The notes under the pieces were generated by a model, which had not been told where the DNA came from, searched no databases, and saw only the letters and a list, made by a program, of their open reading frames with translations. From contig JACRIY010000001.1 in NCBI GenBank assembly GCA_016235805.1, forward strand, positions 1 through 64,000: a stretch of 64,000 nt of DNA, read 5' to 3'. Numbering within the stretch: position 1 is the stretch's first letter; each line of letters starts with the position of its first letter. Positions 44,727-54,469 of the stretch are shown here, in pieces. The DNA is from Rhodocyclales bacterium. GTDB lineage: Bacteria; Pseudomonadota; Gammaproteobacteria; Burkholderiales; Rhodocyclaceae. A program made the position numbers and the translations under genes.

Positions 44727-45614
44727 CTAACTGCCCGCGCTCTGGTCGCAATGGTCGGCGATGACGCCGGCAATGTGCGAGAGCAATGCCTCGGGAAAAT
44801 CGTGGCCCATGCCGTCGATCACCAGCAGCTTCGCGCCGGGAATGTGTTGCGCCGTGTCGCGGCCGGCGGCGAGCGGCACCAGCGGATCGGCCGCGCCGTG
44901 GATCACCAGGGTCGGCGCCGTGATCGTGGCCAGCAGCTTGCGCCGGTCGCCGGAGGCGATCACCGCCAGCAACTGGCGCGCGACGCCGGCCGGGTCGTAG
45001 GACCGGCGCACGCTGCGGCCGATGCGGCTGCGCAGTTCCTCGCGCGGCGTCGGGTAGCCGGGACTGCCGATCACGCCGAAGGTATTCACCAGGTGCTCGA
45101 TCACGATGTCCGGATTCTTCGGATCGGACGGCCGCGCCAGCAGCGCCTTGCCGGCCGCCTTGGTCGGCTTGGAAAGCTTGCGGTTGCCGGAGGTGGACAT
45201 GATCGAGGTCAGCGAGAGCACGCGCCGCGGATATTTCGCCGCCAGCACCTGGGCGATCATGCCGCCCATCGAGGCGCCGACGATGTGGGCGCGCTCGATG
45301 CCGAGGCGATCCATCAGGCCGATGGTGTCGTCCGCCATGTCGCCCAGCGTATAGGGCGTGCGCACCGGCAGCCCCAGCGCGGCGGCGGCCATTGCCAGCA
45401 CCAGGTTGGCGCGCTTCTTCGCCGGCGCGCGGCCGGAAAGGCCGCAGTCGCGATTGTCGAAGCGGATCACACGGTAACCGCGCGCGACCAGCGCCTGGCA
45501 GAAGGCATCGGGCCAGCCCAGCAACTGCATGCCGAGGCCCATGATCAGCACGATGGCCGGGTGCGAGGGGTCGCCGAGCGACTCGTATTCGATGTGCATG
45601 GGAGCGTTGCTCAT
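44727..45614 (-). CDS. Alpha/beta hydrolase
   Basis: MSNAPMHIEYESLG; VGASMGGMIAQ nucleophile elbow; DNRDCGLS; GMGHDFP. Confidence 0.88.
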   Translation of the reverse strand: MSNAPMHIEYESLGDPSHPAIVLIMGLGMQLLGWPDAFCQALVARGYRVIRFDNRDCGLSGRAPAKKRANLVLAMAAAALGLPVRTPYTLGDMADDTIGLMDRLGIERAHIVGASMGGMIAQVLAAKYPRRVLSLTSIMSTSGNRKLSKPTKAAGKALLARPSDPKNPDIVIEHLVNTFGVIGSPGYPTPREELRSRIGRSVRRSYDPAGVARQLLAVIASGDRRKLLATITAPTLVIHGAADPLVPLAAGRDTAQHIPGAKLLVIDGMGHDFPEALLSHIAGVIADHCDQSAGS

Positions 45615-45616
45615 GT

Positions 45617-47164
45617 TCAATGCACCGCCGCGCGCGCGACTGCCTTGCGGCGCGGGACCTTGCCGGCGACGGGCAGACGCTTGCCGGACGGCGCCTTGGT
45701 GGGTGGCAGCTTGGCGGCGGACGCACGCGGCTTGCGCCGCGCGGCCGGACGCACCAGCGCCTGGTATTCCTGGAAGCTGTCGCGCAGGCATTGCGCCAGC
45801 AGTTCCGGATCGGGCAACTGCTCGTAGCAGGCGGTGAAGGAGACGATGACCATGTCGCTGTAGCTGGTCACCGAGAACACCAGGCCCATGCCGTCGGCCA
45901 CCGGCATGATCGCCGAAAGATAGCTCAGCCGCGCGCCCTGCAGGTAGAGCGGCAGTTGCGGCCCGGGCACGTTGGCGATCGCGCAATTGGCCAGCGGCGT
46001 CCAGTTGCCGAGCAGGGCCGAAGCGGAACGCAGCATCTTGCTGGTGGCAGCGATCGCGGCCGACGGCGCCTGCCGTGCCAGCTCCGCCAGTTCGCGGGCG
46101 CTCACGGCCTGCGCCATCACCTCGGAGGAGGAACTCATGGCCTGGATCGCGGCGAGGCGCGCCACCGGATCGGCGATGTCGGTACCCAGTTCCAGGCGCA
46201 CCCAGGAGAACACCGCGTCGTCCTCGCCGCGCAGGGCGATGGGCACCGCCGCGACCAGGCTTTCCTCGGGCAATTCGCCCTGCAGGTCGAGGTAGCGGCG
46301 CAGGCCGCCGGCGCACACCGCCAGCACCACGTCATTGACCGACGCGCCATCGACCAGACCGCGCAAGACCTTGAAGTCGGCCAGCGGGAAGCGCCGCGTG
46401 TCGAACACGCGATGCGGCGAAACCTCGCTGTTGAAGCGCGTCATGGGAAATTCCTGCGGCCGGCCGAGGAACTCGCCGAGGAAGGTCGACGTCGCCGCCT
46501 TCAGCGTGGTCCAGCTTTTCGCCAGCGGCTGGGCCATGCGCAGCGGCAGGGTCACGGCGCGAAAGCCGGCGCGCCAGAGCAGGCCGAAATTGCCCGGCGC
46601 ATTCTCGGGAAACCAGGGCTCCGGGGGCGCCGGCGGCGGCGAGTCGGGCGACACGTCGTGCAGCAGCGCGGTGATCTCGTTGCGCTTGGAGACGTCGATC
46701 GCCGAGTGGTGCACCTTCAGCAGCACGGCGAAGCTGCCCACCGGCAGGTCGAGGAAGCTGTCGAGGCCCTCGATCACGTACATCTCCCACAGCGGCCGCT
46801 GCTGGTCCAGCGGACGGGCGTGGATGCGCGCGGCCTGGATGCAGAACTGCCGCCAGTCGCCGGGCTTGGGCAGGGCGATGTGGCGCACGTGGTATTCGAT
46901 GTCGAAGCTCTCGTCCTCGATCCAGTAGGGATAGTCGAGGTCGAGCGGCACGCGCAGCAGCTTCTGGCGGAACACCGGCAGGCGGCCCAGCCGGCTTTCG
47001 ACATGGCTCAGGATCTGCTTGAAGCGCACCATGCCGCCCTTTGCCGTCGACTGGTCGTAGATGTGCAGCAGCGTGACGTTGGAATTGGCGTGGGCGCTGT
47101 CGGAGTAGATGTAGGCGGCGTCGTTTTCGCTGAGCTGGCGCATGTGCGGTCTTCTTTCGTTCAA
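45617..47164 (-). CDS. Wax ester synthase/diacylglycerol acyltransferase family (WS/DGAT) 1
   Basis: KVHHSAIDVSK (variant HHxxxDG); SVNDVVLAVCAGGLRRYL; NVPGPQLPLY. Confidence 0.88.
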   Translation of the reverse strand: MNERRPHMRQLSENDAAYIYSDSAHANSNVTLLHIYDQSTAKGGMVRFKQILSHVESRLGRLPVFRQKLLRVPLDLDYPYWIEDESFDIEYHVRHIALPKPGDWRQFCIQAARIHARPLDQQRPLWEMYVIEGLDSFLDLPVGSFAVLLKVHHSAIDVSKRNEITALLHDVSPDSPPPAPPEPWFPENAPGNFGLLWRAGFRAVTLPLRMAQPLAKSWTTLKAATSTFLGEFLGRPQEFPMTRFNSEVSPHRVFDTRRFPLADFKVLRGLVDGASVNDVVLAVCAGGLRRYLDLQGELPEESLVAAVPIALRGEDDAVFSWVRLELGTDIADPVARLAAIQAMSSSSEVMAQAVSARELAELARQAPSAAIAATSKMLRSASALLGNWTPLANCAIANVPGPQLPLYLQGARLSYLSAIMPVADGMGLVFSVTSYSDMVIVSFTACYEQLPDPELLAQCLRDSFQEYQALVRPAARRKPRASAAKLPPTKAPSGKRLPVAGKVPRRKAVARAAVH

Positions 47165-48006
47165 ACGGCGGCGGAATGCAGATCCTGCCGGCCGCCGCCG
47201 GCGGTGGCGCGCCAGACGCGGCCGAGCAGGCCCTGCGGCTGGAAGGGCTTCCAGGCGCCCTCGGGCTGCGCCAGGCGGTCGGCGACGATGGCCAGCACGA
47301 TGCCGTTGAAGCCGAGGCCGAGGTGGCTGCCCGGCACGCGGATGTTTTCGTGCAGCGCCGGGTCGCCGTCGATGGTGGCTTCCTGCGGCGGCACCACGCC
47401 GTCGCCCAGTGAATACAGGCAGCTGGTCGGGATCGCCAGCCGCCGGTGTTCGCGCAGGGTCTTCGCGCGCGGCTGCATGACGTGAGCCGTCGGGCCGAGG
47501 CGGTGCGAGACCAGCCGGTAGAGCGCGCGCACCGCGGGCGGCGACTGGCTACCGGCGGCATCGACGCTGACCGGGCTGCCCAGGGTGATGACGTTGCGCA
47601 CGCATTCCAGGGTGTTCTGCGCGCCGTAGAGCGAGAACACACCGCCCAGGCTCCAGCCCACCAGGCTGACCTTGCGACCGGTGACGTGGTGCAGGTAGCG
47701 GATCTTCTGCGGCAGCGCGCTGGCGTGCTTGCTGCGGAAACCCAGGTTGCGGCCCAGGCCCCAGGTATGCACGTCGTAGCCTTTCCTGCGCAGAAAGAGC
47801 TTAAGCGCGATCAGCGATTTTTCGTCGGCCATGAACCCGGGCATCAGCAGCACCGGATGGCCGTCGCCGCGCGGCGCAGCGGATAGCAGCGGCAGCGAGG
47901 CCGGCAGCAGCGCCATTTCCAGCAGCGCGCGCGGCTCGAGCAGCGAAGCCAGCGCGTGCGGGCGGCCGACATGGTCGTGGCGGAGGACGGGGCCGCGATC
48001 GGGCAT
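47161..48006 (-). CDS. Alpha/beta hydrolase (lipase-like)
   Basis: GWSLGGVFSLYGA; PVLLMPGFMADEKSL; overlaps WS/DGAT 1 by 4 bp. Confidence 0.82.
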   Translation of the reverse strand: MPDRGPVLRHDHVGRPHALASLLEPRALLEMALLPASLPLLSAAPRGDGHPVLLMPGFMADEKSLIALKLFLRRKGYDVHTWGLGRNLGFRSKHASALPQKIRYLHHVTGRKVSLVGWSLGGVFSLYGAQNTLECVRNVITLGSPVSVDAAGSQSPPAVRALYRLVSHRLGPTAHVMQPRAKTLREHRRLAIPTSCLYSLGDGVVPPQEATIDGDPALHENIRVPGSHLGLGFNGIVLAIVADRLAQPEGAWKPFQPQGLLGRVWRATAGGGRQDLHSAAV

Positions 48007-48009
48007 CGC

Positions 48010-49524
48010 TCAGGCCTCCTGCGCCACGCGCTTGCGGCGCTTCGGCGCCGGTGCGGAAGTCGGCGCCGACGCCACGGCGTTCTTGAGTTCGGCATGAGCC
48101 GCCATGAAATCCTCCGCCAGTTCGGACGCCTCCGGCACGGCGTTCTTCGCCACGACGAAGCCGAAGCAGAGGCTTCCCGAATAGCTCAGCAGCGTGATGT
48201 TGATGCCGACGCCATGCTCGACGATGGACAGTGGCCAGTAGCCGGTCATGCGCAGGCCATCGACATAGAGCGGCACCGGCGGCCCCGGCACGTTCGAGAT
48301 CAGCACGTTGGCCAGTATCGGCAGCTTGTCCACCACGCTGCTGCGGCCGTAGAGCGCGGCCAGGGCGCCGAGCAGCCAGGGCACGCCGAGCAGCGGGATG
48401 TCGGTCGGGATCACCGACCTGGCCTGGCGCGCCACCGCCTTGGTGGCGCCCGCCGAATCGCGGATCGCCGCCAGGCGCTTCACCGGATCGGCGATGTTGG
48501 ACGCCAGGTTCACCAGGCTCAGCGTGGCCTGGGTGCGCATCTCGGTGTTGCCCTGCTCGCGCAATGAAATCGGCATCGAGGCGATCAGCGGCTTCCTCGG
48601 CACGCTGCCGTGGCGCTTGAGGTAGCGTCGCAGCGCGCCGCTGCACAGCGTCATCACCACGTCATTGACCGTGGCCTCGGCGGCGGCGGCGATGGCCTTG
48701 AGCTCGGCGCGCGGGATCGAGGCCGTGGCGAAGCCGCGCTCGCGCGTGATGGCGACGTTGAACACGGTGCGCGGGCCGAAGGAGGCGCTGCGCTTCAGTT
48801 CGCCGAAGCTGGCTGCATCGGCGGCATGGGCGGCGCCGCGCGCCTTGGCGGCCGAGCCCTTCACGATCCCGGTCAGCGTGCGGACCAAGCCAGGCAGTTC
48901 GCGCACCAGCTTGACGTACTGCGCGGCATCGTGGCGGAAGGCCGCGGCCGCCAGCGCCAGCGTACCCGGCTGCTCGGCCGGCGCGGCCTTCTTGCGTGGG
49001 TTGCGCTTGGCCGCCGGCAGCGGTTCGGGCGAGGCGCTGAACAAGGCGCCGGCCAGCGCGACGCCGGCCTGGCCGTCGAGCATGGCGTGATGCACCTTGA
49101 AGTAGTAGGCCTTCTCGCCACTGGCGAGGCCTTCGAGAACGTAAAGCATCCACAGCGGGCGCGAACGGTCGAGCAGTTCGGCGTGCAGATCGGCCACCGC
49201 GGCTTCGAGTTGCGCCCAGGTACCGGGCTTGGGCAGCCTGACGCGACGGACGTGGTGGTCGAAATCGATCGGATCCTGCACCCAGACCGGATTGGCCAGT
49301 TGCAGGGGCAAGGCCGCGAGGCGGCGCTGCAGCACCGGCACCATGCGGCTTTGCATCATGTGCCGCACCGACTTGTAGAAATCGCCTTGGTAACCCGGCG
49401 GCGTCTCGAACAGGTGCAGCGAGCCGACATGCATCGGCGTCGCTTCGGTTTCAAGATTGAGGAAGGCGCCATCGACCCCGCTCAGGGTTTCGATCCCGGC
49501 ATCCTTGCTGCGAACTCGGCCCAT
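48010..49524 (-). CDS. Wax ester synthase/diacylglycerol acyltransferase family (WS/DGAT) 2
   Basis: LSGVDGAFLNLETEATPMHVG; KVHHAMLDGQAG (HHxxxDG); TVNDVVMTLCSGALRRYL; NVPGPPVPLY. Confidence 0.93.
   Translation of the reverse strand: MGRVRSKDAGIETLSGVDGAFLNLETEATPMHVGSLHLFETPPGYQGDFYKSVRHMMQSRMVPVLQRRLAALPLQLANPVWVQDPIDFDHHVRRVRLPKPGTWAQLEAAVADLHAELLDRSRPLWMLYVLEGLASGEKAYYFKVHHAMLDGQAGVALAGALFSASPEPLPAAKRNPRKKAAPAEQPGTLALAAAAFRHDAAQYVKLVRELPGLVRTLTGIVKGSAAKARGAAHAADAASFGELKRSASFGPRTVFNVAITRERGFATASIPRAELKAIAAAAEATVNDVVMTLCSGALRRYLKRHGSVPRKPLIASMPISLREQGNTEMRTQATLSLVNLASNIADPVKRLAAIRDSAGATKAVARQARSVIPTDIPLLGVPWLLGALAALYGRSSVVDKLPILANVLISNVPGPPVPLYVDGLRMTGYWPLSIVEHGVGINITLLSYSGSLCFGFVVAKNAVPEASELAEDFMAAHAELKNAVASAPTSAPAPKRRKRVAQEA
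48055..48079 (+). repeat. SCR25 copy 15 (C-terminal tail of WS/DGAT 2)
   Basis: ggaAGTCGGCGccgacgccACGGcg. Confidence 0.85.
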
Positions 49525-49588
49525 CTCTCTCCCTAAGTCGGCCAAACCGAAACCAAACGGGGAAGACTTCGAACCTCGATGCTTGGCC

Positions 49589-49662
49589 GGAAAGGCGAAT
49601 TGAAGGCCCGCCCCTCCCATCCTCCCCTCGCGGGGAGGCTACTGATTGGCTCGCTTCGCTCG
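49589..49662 (+). repeat. Intergenic repeat family 2, copy D (5'-truncated)
   Basis: GGAAAGGCGAATTGAAGGCCC...CCTCCCCTCGCGGGGAGG...TCGCTTCGCTCG. Confidence 0.8.
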
Positions 49663-49720
49663 AAATACTCCGCAGGTTTCGTCATGAATTGGCCGCTAAG
49701 TAACTACCGACGCCATGGTT

Positions 49721-49740
49721 TTCATACCGACGGGTATGAA
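49721..49740. promoter_or_regulatory. Candidate TetR-family operator
   Basis: TTCATACC-GACG-GGTATGAA, perfect 8-bp arms; 16 bp upstream of a TATAAT (49757-49762) ahead of the TetR gene. Confidence 0.65.
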
Positions 49741-49805
49741 TCTTTCTACCAATCAGTATAATCGGTTTCCATCCCGCAGCATCCTGTCGCCCCGACACCA
49801 CTGCC

Positions 49806-50480
49806 ATGCCTCTCGCCCGAACCGTCCGCCAGGTTTACCCAATGCCATCGCCGCCTGCCGCGATGACGGCCGGCATCGACAAGCGCGAGCGCATCCTGCT
49901 GGCGGCCGAAGACCTGTTCTACCGCAACGGCTTCGCCGGCACCACGATGGACATGATCTGCGGCGAACTCGGCGTCACCAAGCCCTTCGTCTATTACTAC
50001 TTCAAGGACAAGCACGAAATCGTCGAGACCCTGGCCTGGCGCGCCTCCGTTGCCTGCCTGACGACGATGAAGTTCGCCGCCGACGATGAGCGCCCGGCCC
50101 ATCTCAAGCTGGCCGAGGGCCTGCAGCGCTGGGTCGCGGCCTGCGTCACGCACTTTCGCGCCAGCGCCCTGGCCTTCCGCGTCACCGCCTCGCTGCGCCC
50201 CGAGTTCCGCGCCGAACTGCGCACCCTGGCCAACGACTTCTATGCCGACCTCGCCGCTCTGATGGATGAAGGGCGCGTCCAGGGCAAGCTGTCCTTCGAT
50301 GACGCCACGGTCACCGCCCGGGCCATGGGCGGCGCGGTCGGCTTCATGTACACCTGGTACCGGCCCGAAGGCCGCCTGCCGCCCGAGGAACTCGTCGCTC
50401 GCCTCACCGCCACGCTGTACAAGATGATCGGCCTGCGCGTCGCGACGCCGCGCCGGACCGCGACGCGCAAAGACGCTTAG
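49806..50480 (+). CDS. TetR/AcrR family transcriptional regulator
   Basis: RERILLAAEDLFYRNGFAGTTMDMICGELGVTKPFVYYYFKDKHEIVE. Confidence 0.92.
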   Translation: MPLARTVRQVYPMPSPPAAMTAGIDKRERILLAAEDLFYRNGFAGTTMDMICGELGVTKPFVYYYFKDKHEIVETLAWRASVACLTTMKFAADDERPAHLKLAEGLQRWVAACVTHFRASALAFRVTASLRPEFRAELRTLANDFYADLAALMDEGRVQGKLSFDDATVTARAMGGAVGFMYTWYRPEGRLPPEELVARLTATLYKMIGLRVATPRRTATRKDA

Positions 50481-50527
50481 ACCCGCACCGAAGCCGCCAC
50501 CCGCAACCATCCACAGGGGATCCGCCC

Positions 50528-51367
50528 ATGAAGCAATTTCGCGACCGCACCGCGGTCATCACCGGCGCCGCCAGCGGCATCGGCCTCGAACTGGCGCGCC
50601 GCGCCGCCGCCGAGGGCATGAACCTGGTGCTGGCCGACATCGAGTCCGCCAAGCTCGACGCCGCCGCCGCCAGCCTCGGCATCGATGCCGGCCGCATCCT
50701 GGCGCGGCGCACCGACGTCAGCCGCGAGGACGAGATCGCGGCGCTGGCCGATGCCGCGTTCACCCGCTTCGGCGGCGTGCATCTGCTGTGCAACAACGCC
50801 GGCGTCGGCCTCACCCGCGTCAGCTGGGAGCTCAGCACGGCCGACTGGAACTGGGTGCTCGGCGTCGACCTGTGGAGCGTGATCCACGGCATCCAGCACT
50901 TCCTGCCGCGCATGCTGGAGCAGGGCGAAGGCGGCCACGTGGTGAACACCTCCTCGGTCGCCGGATTGCTATCCACGCCCGGCATGGCCGCCTACAACGT
51001 CGCCAAGCACGGCGTCGTGACGCTGTCGGAAACGCTCTACGGCGAACTGCTGGCGGCCAAAGCAAGGGTCGGCGTCTCGCTGCTGTGCCCGGCCTGGGTG
51101 CCGACGGCGATCCACGAATCGGGGCGCAACCGGCAGGATCGCTTCGGCGCGGCCAAGCCGGCCGAAGGGCTCTCCGCAAGCTACGAGCAGCGCATGGCGA
51201 GCGCCGTGAAGTCGGGCCGCCTCACAGCCGCTGACATGGCCAGCGAAGTGTTCGCCGCGGTCAGCGAAGACCGCTTCTACGTGATCCCCCACCGCAAGAT
51301 CAACAATGCCATCCAGTTGCGCATGGACGACATCATGCAGTTGCGGAACCCGACGCAGTTGCCTTGA
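50528..51367 (+). CDS. SDR family oxidoreductase
   Basis: AVITGAASGIGLELARRA; NNAGVG; YNVAKHG. Confidence 0.9.
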   Translation: MKQFRDRTAVITGAASGIGLELARRAAAEGMNLVLADIESAKLDAAAASLGIDAGRILARRTDVSREDEIAALADAAFTRFGGVHLLCNNAGVGLTRVSWELSTADWNWVLGVDLWSVIHGIQHFLPRMLEQGEGGHVVNTSSVAGLLSTPGMAAYNVAKHGVVTLSETLYGELLAAKARVGVSLLCPAWVPTAIHESGRNRQDRFGAAKPAEGLSASYEQRMASAVKSGRLTAADMASEVFAAVSEDRFYVIPHRKINNAIQLRMDDIMQLRNPTQLP

Positions 51368-51407
51368 TGCGATGCATGAACGCAACTGCGCATATCGGCT
51401 AGCGCCC

Positions 51408-51518
51408 ATGGCACCGAGCGCCAGCCGTTGAGGATGAAACAAGGGAAAGGCGAATTGAAGGCCCCCCACCCCCATCCCCGCCCCAGGGCGGGGCTACTGA
51501 TTGGCTCGCTGCGCTCGA
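51408..51518 (+). repeat. Intergenic repeat family 2, copy B
   Basis: ATGGCACCGAGCGCC..GGAAAGGCGAATTGAAGGCCCCCCACCCCCATCCCCGCCCCAGGGCGGGGCTACTGATTGGCTCGCTGCGCTCG. Confidence 0.85.
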
Positions 51519-51560
51519 CCATGAATGCAGGCGGCAGTTATTCACAATAAGGACATCCCA

Positions 51561-52541
51561 ATGAAAGCACTCGTCTGCGAAGCCTATGGTCCGATCGACA
51601 CCCTCGTCGTCAAGGACATCCCCTCTCCCGTCCCAGGTCCGAAGCAGGTGCTGATCGAAGTAAAGGCCGCGGCCGTCAACTTCCCCGATGCGCTGATGGT
51701 GCAGGGCCTCTACCAGGTCAAGCCGCCGTTGCCCTTCACTCCCGGCGCCGAGATCGCCGGCATCGTCACCGCCGTCGGCGCCGAGGCAAAGCATTTCAAG
51801 CCCGGCGACAGGGTGATCGCGCTGACCAGCACCGGCGGCTTCGCCGAGGAATGCCTGGCCGACGTGCATCGCGTGATGCCGCTGCCGAAGACCATGGATT
51901 TTGACTCCGGCGCGGCGCTGGTGCTGACCTATTGCACCTCGCTGCACGCGCTGAAAGATTGCGGCCACCTGCAGCCCGGCGAGACCCTGGTGGTGCTGGG
52001 CGCCGCGGGCGGCGTCGGCATCTCGGCGATCGAGATCGGCAAGGCCATGGGCGCGCGCGTGATCGCTGCCGCATCCTCCGAGGACAAGCTGGACCTGTGC
52101 CGAAAAGTCGGCGCTGACGAGACGGTGAATTACAGCACCGAAAACCTCAAGGACCGCATCAACGAACTGACCGCGGGCAAGGGCGCAGACGTCGTGTATG
52201 ACCCGGTCGGCGGCCCCTACACCGAGCCGGCGGTACGCGCGCTGGCCTGGCGCGGGCGGCTCCTGATCATCGGCTTCGCCGCCGGCGAGATCCCGAAGAT
52301 TCCGCTCAACCTCGCGCTGCTCAAGGAGCGCTCGCTGGTCGGCGTATATTGGGGCGATTCGACCAAGCATGATCCGGGCGGCCACCTCGCCAACCTGCAC
52401 CAGCTCAACGATTGGTTCGCCGCCGGTAAGATTCGTCCCGTAGTGAGCGAACGCTTTTCGCTCGCCGCCGCCGGAGATGCCATCGCGAAAATCGCCAACC
52501 GCCAGGTCAAGGGCAAGATCGTCGTCAATCCAACTGCCTAA
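51561..52541 (+). CDS. NADPH:quinone oxidoreductase family protein (MDR superfamily)
   Basis: LVVLGAAGGVGISAIEIGKAMGARVIAAASSEDKLDL. Confidence 0.9.
   Translation: MKALVCEAYGPIDTLVVKDIPSPVPGPKQVLIEVKAAAVNFPDALMVQGLYQVKPPLPFTPGAEIAGIVTAVGAEAKHFKPGDRVIALTSTGGFAEECLADVHRVMPLPKTMDFDSGAALVLTYCTSLHALKDCGHLQPGETLVVLGAAGGVGISAIEIGKAMGARVIAAASSEDKLDLCRKVGADETVNYSTENLKDRINELTAGKGADVVYDPVGGPYTEPAVRALAWRGRLLIIGFAAGEIPKIPLNLALLKERSLVGVYWGDSTKHDPGGHLANLHQLNDWFAAGKIRPVVSERFSLAAAGDAIAKIANRQVKGKIVVNPTA
52103..52127 (+). repeat. SCR25 copy 16 (inside quinone oxidoreductase)
   Basis: aaaAGTCGGCGctgacgagACGGtg; protein context VGADETVNY is also natural for the family. Confidence 0.65.
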
Positions 52542-52547
52542 CTCGCA

Positions 52548-52654
52548 TGGCACCGAGCGCCACCTGCGGCAGAGCAAACACGTAAAGGGCAAATTGAAGG
52601 CCCGCCCCCCCATCCCCCCTCACGGGGGGCTACTAATCGGCTCGCTTTGCTCGA
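52548..52654 (+). repeat. Intergenic repeat family 2, copy C
   Basis: ATGGCACCGAGCGCCACC..AAAGGGCAAATTGAAGGCCCG..CCCCCCTCACGGGGGG..GGCTCGCTTTGCTCG. Confidence 0.8.
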
Positions 52655-52700
52655 CTCTATCCAGTCGCTTCGAGCGAGTTGTTTGACGTTAAGGAGCAAA

Positions 52701-54140
52701 ATGGAACAGCGCACCCAGTTTTACATCGACGGCCGATGGATCTCCCCGGCCGGCACCGGCAGCATCGAGGTCTTCTCGCCCACCGACGGCGCCCTGCTGG
52801 CGACGATCCCGCAAGGCAATGCGGTCGACGCCGACCAGGCGGTGCTGGCCGCACGCCGCGCCTTCGGTGCCTGGAGCATCACACCTGCCGCCGAGCGCGC
52901 CGCGTATCTGAAGAAAATCCAGGAAGGCCTCAAGGCGCGCACCGACGAGATCGCCAAGGCCATCACGCTCGAAATGGGCATGCCCTACAAGTTTTCGCAG
53001 CGCATCCAGGTCGGTTCGCCTACCGCCAGCTTCGGCATGTACTCGAAAATGCTGGCGGACTTCCCCTTCGAGGAGAAGGTCGGCAATTCGAAAGTGGTGC
53101 GCGAGGCGGTCGGCGTGGTGGTGGCCATCACGCCCTGGAACTACCCGCTGCACCAGATCGCGGCCAAGGTCGCCGCGGCGCTGGCCGCCGGCTGCACGGT
53201 GGTGCTGAAGCCCTCGGAAGTCGCACCGCTCAACGCCTTCCTGCTGGCTGAAATCATCCATGACGCGGGTCTGCCGGCCGGAGTGTTCAACCTGGTCACC
53301 GGCTACGGCCCGGCAATCGGCGAGGCGCTGGTCACGCACAAGGAAGTGGACATGGTGTCCTTCACTGGCTCGACACGCGCCGGTACCCGCGTCTCGGAAC
53401 TGGCCTCGGCCACGGTCAAGCGCGTGGCGCTGGAACTCGGCGGCAAGTCGGCCGCGATCATCCTCGACGATGCAGATTTTGCCGTCGCGGTGAAGGGCGT
53501 GGTCGGCAACTGCTACCTCAACTCGGGGCAAACCTGCACCGCGCACACGCGCATGCTGGTGCCGGCCGCGCGCTACGCCGAAGCGGCGAAGCTCGCCGTC
53601 GAGGCCGCCCAGGCCTACCGCGTCGGCGATCCGCTGGCAGAAGGCGTCACGCTCGGTCCGCTGGCCTCGAAGATGCAGCAGGACCGCGTGCGCGAGTACA
53701 TCGCGAAGGGTATCGCCGAAGGTTGCGAACTGTTGACCGGCGGCGCCGACCTGCCCGAGGGAACGAACCCGAACGGCTATTACGTGAAGCCGACCGTCTT
53801 CGGCAAGGTCAAGCCGGACGCCACCATCGCCCAGGAGGAAATCTTCGGTCCGGTACTTTCGATCATTGCCTACACCGACGAGGACGATGCCGTGCGCATC
53901 GCCAACAACACAGTGTATGGCCTTGCCGGCGGCGTCTGGTCGGGCAGCGACGAACATGCGGAAAAGGTCGCGCGCCGCATCCGCACCGGGCAGGTGGAGA
54001 TCAACGGCGGCAGCTTCAACATGTATGCGCCCTTCGGCGGCTACAAGCAGTCGGGCAATGGCCGCGAACTGGGCAAGTATGGCCTCGAAGACTTCCTGGA
54101 GTTCAAGGCCATGCAGTTTCGGCCGGCGCCGAAGGCCTGA
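52701..54140 (+). CDS. Aldehyde dehydrogenase family protein
   Basis: [57 protein letters not shown]. Confidence 0.93.
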   Translation: MEQRTQFYIDGRWISPAGTGSIEVFSPTDGALLATIPQGNAVDADQAVLAARRAFGAWSITPAAERAAYLKKIQEGLKARTDEIAKAITLEMGMPYKFSQRIQVGSPTASFGMYSKMLADFPFEEKVGNSKVVREAVGVVVAITPWNYPLHQIAAKVAAALAAGCTVVLKPSEVAPLNAFLLAEIIHDAGLPAGVFNLVTGYGPAIGEALVTHKEVDMVSFTGSTRAGTRVSELASATVKRVALELGGKSAAIILDDADFAVAVKGVVGNCYLNSGQTCTAHTRMLVPAARYAEAAKLAVEAAQAYRVGDPLAEGVTLGPLASKMQQDRVREYIAKGIAEGCELLTGGADLPEGTNPNGYYVKPTVFGKVKPDATIAQEEIFGPVLSIIAYTDEDDAVRIANNTVYGLAGGVWSGSDEHAEKVARRIRTGQVEINGGSFNMYAPFGGYKQSGNGRELGKYGLEDFLEFKAMQFRPAPKA

Positions 54141-54234
54141 TTCCGGGCGCGCGGAAACTTGCGCGGGTCGCCGCTCGGCCCGCGCTTTTCCGGCGATCGC
54201 GGTACTTTAGTTATCAAATTACCGGCATTCCATC

Positions 54235-54246
54235 GGTATCGATACC
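54235..54246. promoter_or_regulatory. Palindrome upstream of MCP gene
   Basis: GGTATCGATACC perfect 12-bp palindrome. Confidence 0.25.
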
Positions 54247-54469
54247 TATCCCGTTGTTCGCAGTAGCCTTTCGCTTCATTCCTTTGATTCAGCATTAAGC
54301 CCAAAGCAATAAGAATCGAACATTCCGGCAACGGAAAAAGTTACAATCCGGCCCATGTCGCAGCGTCATTCGGGACCCCGCCTTGCGGGATCGCCTCCCG
54401 ACGACGCACTCATGCAACGACTGAGGCCAGCCGCAGCGCCTGGGTCGATAACGATCGAGGCCGCTCGCA

